The notes under the pieces were generated by a model that was not told the DNA's origin, did no database searches, and saw only the letters and a list, made by a program, of their open reading frames with translations. From contig CAMYKP010000003.1 in assembly GCA_947259005.1 (NCBI GenBank), positions 1 to 64,000 on the forward strand: a stretch of DNA of 64,000 nt, given 5' to 3'. Positions 60,950 to 64,000 of this stretch are shown piece after piece. A program made the translations under genes and the position numbers. Within the stretch, counting starts at the first letter, position 1, and the number at the start of each line of letters is the position of its first letter. Source of the stretch: an uncultured Parasphingopyxis sp. GTDB lineage: Bacteria; Pseudomonadota; Alphaproteobacteria; Sphingomonadales; Sphingomonadaceae.

Positions 60950-62524
60950 TTACGCTGCCAGCGTTTCAGCAATCAGCTTGCGTACATTTTCGATCCCGTA
61001 GAGCGCCGTAAAGCTGCCCACGCGCGGTCCCTGGCTGGAACCCAGCAGTGTTTCGTACAATGTCCTGAACCAGTCGCGCAGCGGCTCGAACTCATGCCGT
61101 TTGCCGACTTCGAACACCGCATTCTGGATCGTATCGCCATCGGCATCTTCGGGCATGGCTGCCAGTGCCTCGTCAAGATCGCGCAACGCCGCCGCTTCCC
61201 GTTCGTCAGGAGCGCGCCGCTCAAGCGTATCGGCAACGAAATCACGGAAATAGGCAAGGGCATGTCCGATCAGCGCATCGAGTCCGGGGTGGCTTTCAGG
61301 CGTCGCTTCGGGCGCATAGCGCTGCACGAATGCCCAAAGCAGATCCTTGTCGTCGGTATGTGCGACACTGACGAGATTGAGCAACAGCGCAAAACTGATC
61401 GGCATGTCGGTCTGCGGTGGATTGCCGCCATGGACGTGATGGACGGGGTTGCCGAGCCGCTCCTTGATCTCTTGAGCCGGATAAGCATCGAGAAAACGCT
61501 GATATTCGTCGACCGCCTTCGGGATGATACCAAAGCTCAGCTGCTTGGCCTTTTTCGGATCGCGATAGATATAGAAACTCAGCGATTCCTCTGGCGCATA
61601 GGTCAGCCATTCATCAATGGTCACGCCGTTGCCTTTGGTCTTGGAAATCTTCTGGCCATTCTCATCGAGGAAAAGCTCATAGTTGAACCCCTCGGGCGGC
61701 TTGGCGCCAAGAACCCGTGTGATCTTGGAGCTCTGCGTAACCGAATCGATCAGATCCTTGCCGGCCATTTCATAATCGACGCCAAGGGCCGTCCAGCGCA
61801 GCGCCCAATCGACCTTCCATTGCAGCTTCGCCTGCCCACCAAAAATGCAGTGTTCGATAGCCTCGTCCGTCGCCGGGTCGACGAATCGAACAAGTCCGGC
61901 TTCAGGGTCCACGACATCAACCGGCACCTGCAGCACCTTGCCACTGGTCGGTGAAATCGGCAGCACGGGCGAATAGGTGGCACGGCGCTCTTCGCCGAGT
62001 GTCGGCAGCATGACATCCATGATCTTGCCATAGCGGGCAAGGACGAGTCGCAATGTCTCGTCGAACCGGCCCGAGCTGTAGCAATCCGAAGAGGCCATAA
62101 ACTCGTAATCGAAGCCGAACCGATCGAGGAATTCTCGAAGGATCGCATTGTTGTGCGCAGCGAAACTCTCATGCTCGGTATCGAAAGGATTGGGTACGCG
62201 GCACAAGGGTTCGTCCAGATGCTCGGCCAGCATGTCGCGATTGGGCAGATTCTCGGCAACCTTGCGCATGCCGTCCATATCGTCGGAAAAGGCGATCAGC
62301 TTGGTCGGATAGTCGCTCAGCTCCGCAAAGGCATGACGAACCATTTCGGTTCGCGCAACTTCTTGAAACGTACCAAGATGAGGCAGACCGCTCGGCCCAT
62401 AGCCGGTTTCGAAGAGGATCGGCGAACCATCGGGCTTGCCCTCCGGATAGCGCTTCAACAGCTTGCGCGCCTCCTCATAGGGCCAGGCCTTGGATTGTAA
62501 TGCAGCGTCGCGCAGCGCGTTCAT
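60950..62524 (-). CDS. lysK: Lysyl-tRNA synthetase, class I
   Basis: A 524-residue class I aminoacyl-tRNA synthetase, the archaeal-type LysRS1 that many alphaproteobacteria carry instead of class II LysS. The HIGH-type motif is YGPSGLPHLGTFQE and the KMSKS-type KISKTKGNG. It charges tRNA-Lys. Convergent with the MerR gene with 6 bases between stops. Confidence 0.96.
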   Translation of the reverse strand: MNALRDAALQSKAWPYEEARKLLKRYPEGKPDGSPILFETGYGPSGLPHLGTFQEVARTEMVRHAFAELSDYPTKLIAFSDDMDGMRKVAENLPNRDMLAEHLDEPLCRVPNPFDTEHESFAAHNNAILREFLDRFGFDYEFMASSDCYSSGRFDETLRLVLARYGKIMDVMLPTLGEERRATYSPVLPISPTSGKVLQVPVDVVDPEAGLVRFVDPATDEAIEHCIFGGQAKLQWKVDWALRWTALGVDYEMAGKDLIDSVTQSSKITRVLGAKPPEGFNYELFLDENGQKISKTKGNGVTIDEWLTYAPEESLSFYIYRDPKKAKQLSFGIIPKAVDEYQRFLDAYPAQEIKERLGNPVHHVHGGNPPQTDMPISFALLLNLVSVAHTDDKDLLWAFVQRYAPEATPESHPGLDALIGHALAYFRDFVADTLERRAPDEREAAALRDLDEALAAMPEDADGDTIQNAVFEVGKRHEFEPLRDWFRTLYETLLGSSQGPRVGSFTALYGIENVRKLIAETLAA

Positions 62525-62563
62525 GTTGCTCTTTCGTTCCTGTTGGGCAAAGGATGGAAGCCC

Positions 62564-64000
62564 GTGGCTGAATCAGCAGATCCTCTACCCTATCGCGCGC
62601 TCCATGCCACCCATGGCGGCATTTGGATAGCCTCTGGCGATGGCGAAATCCGTGAAAGCGGTCGCGGCGAGGCTATCGCCGCCGCAGCCGAAACGCCAAT
62701 GATCGTTCTGAACGCGCCGATGACGGGGCAGCGGCTCGGTTATCCGGAGCTTTCGGGGCTCGATCTGCTGGAGCTGTTCGCCTTTGTCCATCCAGCGCGC
62801 TTCACCGTCCCGACTCCCGCTGGCATCGCCCGCACACTCGGCCTAGCAGTGCCAGAGAGTGACGAGGATGCAGCGATGCTGCTTCTCGAAGCGGCCCGGC
62901 ACTTACTGGCTACATTGCAGTGGGAGGATTGGGGCGAGCGCGAAGGCGCATGGAGCGCCGCGCAGAGCCTGATCCGGCTGCGTTGGCCCTGGGCCGGGCC
63001 GGTTGCAGACAGGATAGCACAGCCCGACAAGGCCGAGCGCTGGCTCTTCTCCCGGCTGCCCGAATGGGAGGACCAGCCGCCCCGTCCCGCACCGCGCACG
63101 GTCATGATGGATGAGGCACAGACGATCAACCGGCTTGAGGGCCTGGTCGGCGACGATGCGGAACGGCGCGAAGGGCAGCGCGACTATGCACGCGCCGCCG
63201 CCCGCGCCTTTAACCCGCTCCCTGCTTCCGGTCAGCCGAACATGCTGATTGCCGAAGCGGGTACGGGGATCGGGAAAACGCTTGGTTATCTGGCTCCCGC
63301 TTCACTCTGGGCCAAGGAAGCGGATGGCGCGGTCTGGCTGTCGACCTATACCAAGGCGCTTCAACGCCAGCTCGACCGTGAAACCGAGAAGCTGTTTCCC
63401 GATCCGGTCGAGCGCCGCGAAAAGGTCGTCGTGCGCAAGGGCCGCGAAAATTATCTTTGCCTTCTCAATCTTGAGGATGCCCTGCAAGGCGGCTTTGCGG
63501 GGCGCGCAGCGGTGCTGGCACAACTCGTGGCGCGCTGGGCGGCGTACAGCAAAGATGGCGATATGGTCGGCGGTGACCTGCCGGGCTGGCTGACCACCCT
63601 GTTCCGCCGCGCAGGTGCAACCGCCCTTACCGACCGGCGCGGCGAGTGCGTCTATGCTGGCTGCCCGCACTATCGCAAATGCTTTATCGAACGCTCGGCC
63701 CGTGCAGCCGAGGGCGCAGATCTTGTCATCGCCAACCATGCGCTCGTCATGATCATGGCCGAGCGGCGGCGTGAAGACAGTTCTGCACTGACACGCATCA
63801 TCTTCGACGAGGGCCATCACCTGTTCGATGCAGCGGACTCAACCTTCTCCGCCGCACTGACCGGTCAGGAATCCATCGAGCTCAGGCGCTGGATAATCGG
63901 CCCGGAGGGCAAGCATCGGGGGCGGCGCCGCGGGCTTTCGGCGCGGCTCATGGATGTTGCCTCCTATGATCAGGCCGGCGGCGAAGCGATTGAGGCAGCC
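62564..64000 (+). CDS. DinG-type ATP-dependent DNA helicase, 3' end outside window
   Basis: The first 479 codons from GTG 62564 (AAGGATGGAAG ahead). The N-terminal 200 residues start ALHATHGGIWIASGDGE and hold no nuclease motif. Walker A is EAGTGIGKT (231-239) and Walker B DEGH (415-418). Four cysteines, C299, C362, C367 and C373, fit the iron-sulfur cluster of the XPD/DinG family. It should unwind DNA 5' to 3', for example at R-loops or damage. The open frame runs out of the window, and it is divergent from lysK. Confidence 0.9.
   Translation, partial: MAESADPLPYRALHATHGGIWIASGDGEIRESGRGEAIAAAAETPMIVLNAPMTGQRLGYPELSGLDLLELFAFVHPARFTVPTPAGIARTLGLAVPESDEDAAMLLLEAARHLLATLQWEDWGEREGAWSAAQSLIRLRWPWAGPVADRIAQPDKAERWLFSRLPEWEDQPPRPAPRTVMMDEAQTINRLEGLVGDDAERREGQRDYARAAARAFNPLPASGQPNMLIAEAGTGIGKTLGYLAPASLWAKEADGAVWLSTYTKALQRQLDRETEKLFPDPVERREKVVVRKGRENYLCLLNLEDALQGGFAGRAAVLAQLVARWAAYSKDGDMVGGDLPGWLTTLFRRAGATALTDRRGECVYAGCPHYRKCFIERSARAAEGADLVIANHALVMIMAERRREDSSALTRIIFDEGHHLFDAADSTFSAALTGQESIELRRWIIGPEGKHRGRRRGLSARLMDVASYDQAGGEAIEAA

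Overview
The window reads as a chromosomal stretch from a GC-rich alphaproteobacterium, most likely of the order Sphingomonadales. The support is gene content rather than any marker rRNA: the rpmF-plsX-fabH-ihfA-merR run, a class I lysyl-tRNA synthetase, a MipZ-type division ATPase, the ctaC-ctaD-ctaB-ctaG-ctaE oxidase operon ending in SURF1 and thrC, a ligase-associated Lhr-like helicase with PdeM, and a LuxR-type solo followed by a MarR-like winged-helix gene. Gene density is very high, with many 4-base ATGA start/stop overlaps and several tail-to-tail gene pairs that touch or overlap. The genus cannot be named from this alone.

Region 1-7400: the Gly/Arg-rich tail of a probable RNA-processing protein with a good terminator, a LuxR-family regulator behind a near-perfect 24-base palindrome, a hairpin with C-runs, a winged-helix regulator, a Tyr/Gly-rich lipoprotein, a small zinc-ribbon protein and a retropepsin-like protease. 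Then, on the minus strand, come a cell-wall hydrolase, a periplasmic cyclophilin, a secreted DUF1579-like protein and a membrane-bound LytTR regulator.

Region 7450-10093 is the clearest accessory segment. A tRNA-Ser(GGA) gene is followed by about 2.5 kb of visibly AT-richer DNA, and the last 14 bases of the tRNA are repeated at 10080-10093. The segment carries a secreted protein and two PilZ-domain genes with unusual codon use but no intact integrase. It looks like a decayed or minimal genomic island. About 1 kb beyond it lies an MHYT-GGDEF-EAL protein, so c-di-GMP synthesis/breakdown and PilZ receptors sit close together.

Region 13200-25800 holds a possible small RNA, nrtS translationally coupled to a formylglycine-generating-enzyme gene, an osmoprotectant-type ABC transporter with permease and binding protein fused, a secreted beta-lactamase-fold protein lacking its catalytic motifs, an SDR, pterin dehydratase, a minimal metalloprotease, ccmA-ccmB, a methyltransferase and thrC. 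Region 24300-31100 is the cytochrome c oxidase operon (minus strand), divergent from pyrE.

Region 31270-41500: pyrE-serine hydrolase-pdxJ-acpS-lepB-AI-2E exporter (plus), then FKBP, Sel1-like protein and panC (minus), then mipZ, a J-domain protein, phosphomannomutase/phosphoglucomutase and a PH-domain membrane protein (plus). Region 41500-50950: a possible sRNA with a strong terminator, a sulfotransferase, the ligase-associated helicase, a secreted dipeptidase, an MFS transporter, pdeM and an exported msrA/msrB pair. Region 51149-54822 is a tyrosine/phenylalanine operon (tyrA-pheA-aminotransferase-unknown gene). It converges on a PabB-PabC fusion. The window ends with an MBL-fold hydrolase, a MAPEG protein, the rpmF lipid/nucleoid cluster, lysK and the first 479 codons of a DinG-type helicase.

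No CRISPR array, insertion sequence, rRNA or prophage was seen. The most unusual points are the tRNA-Ser mini-island with its PilZ pair, the LuxR-solo operator, three short candidate RNAs with C-rich segments, the catalytically stripped serine hydrolase, the NrtS-FGE coupling, and the unrecognised fourth gene of the aromatic amino-acid operon.
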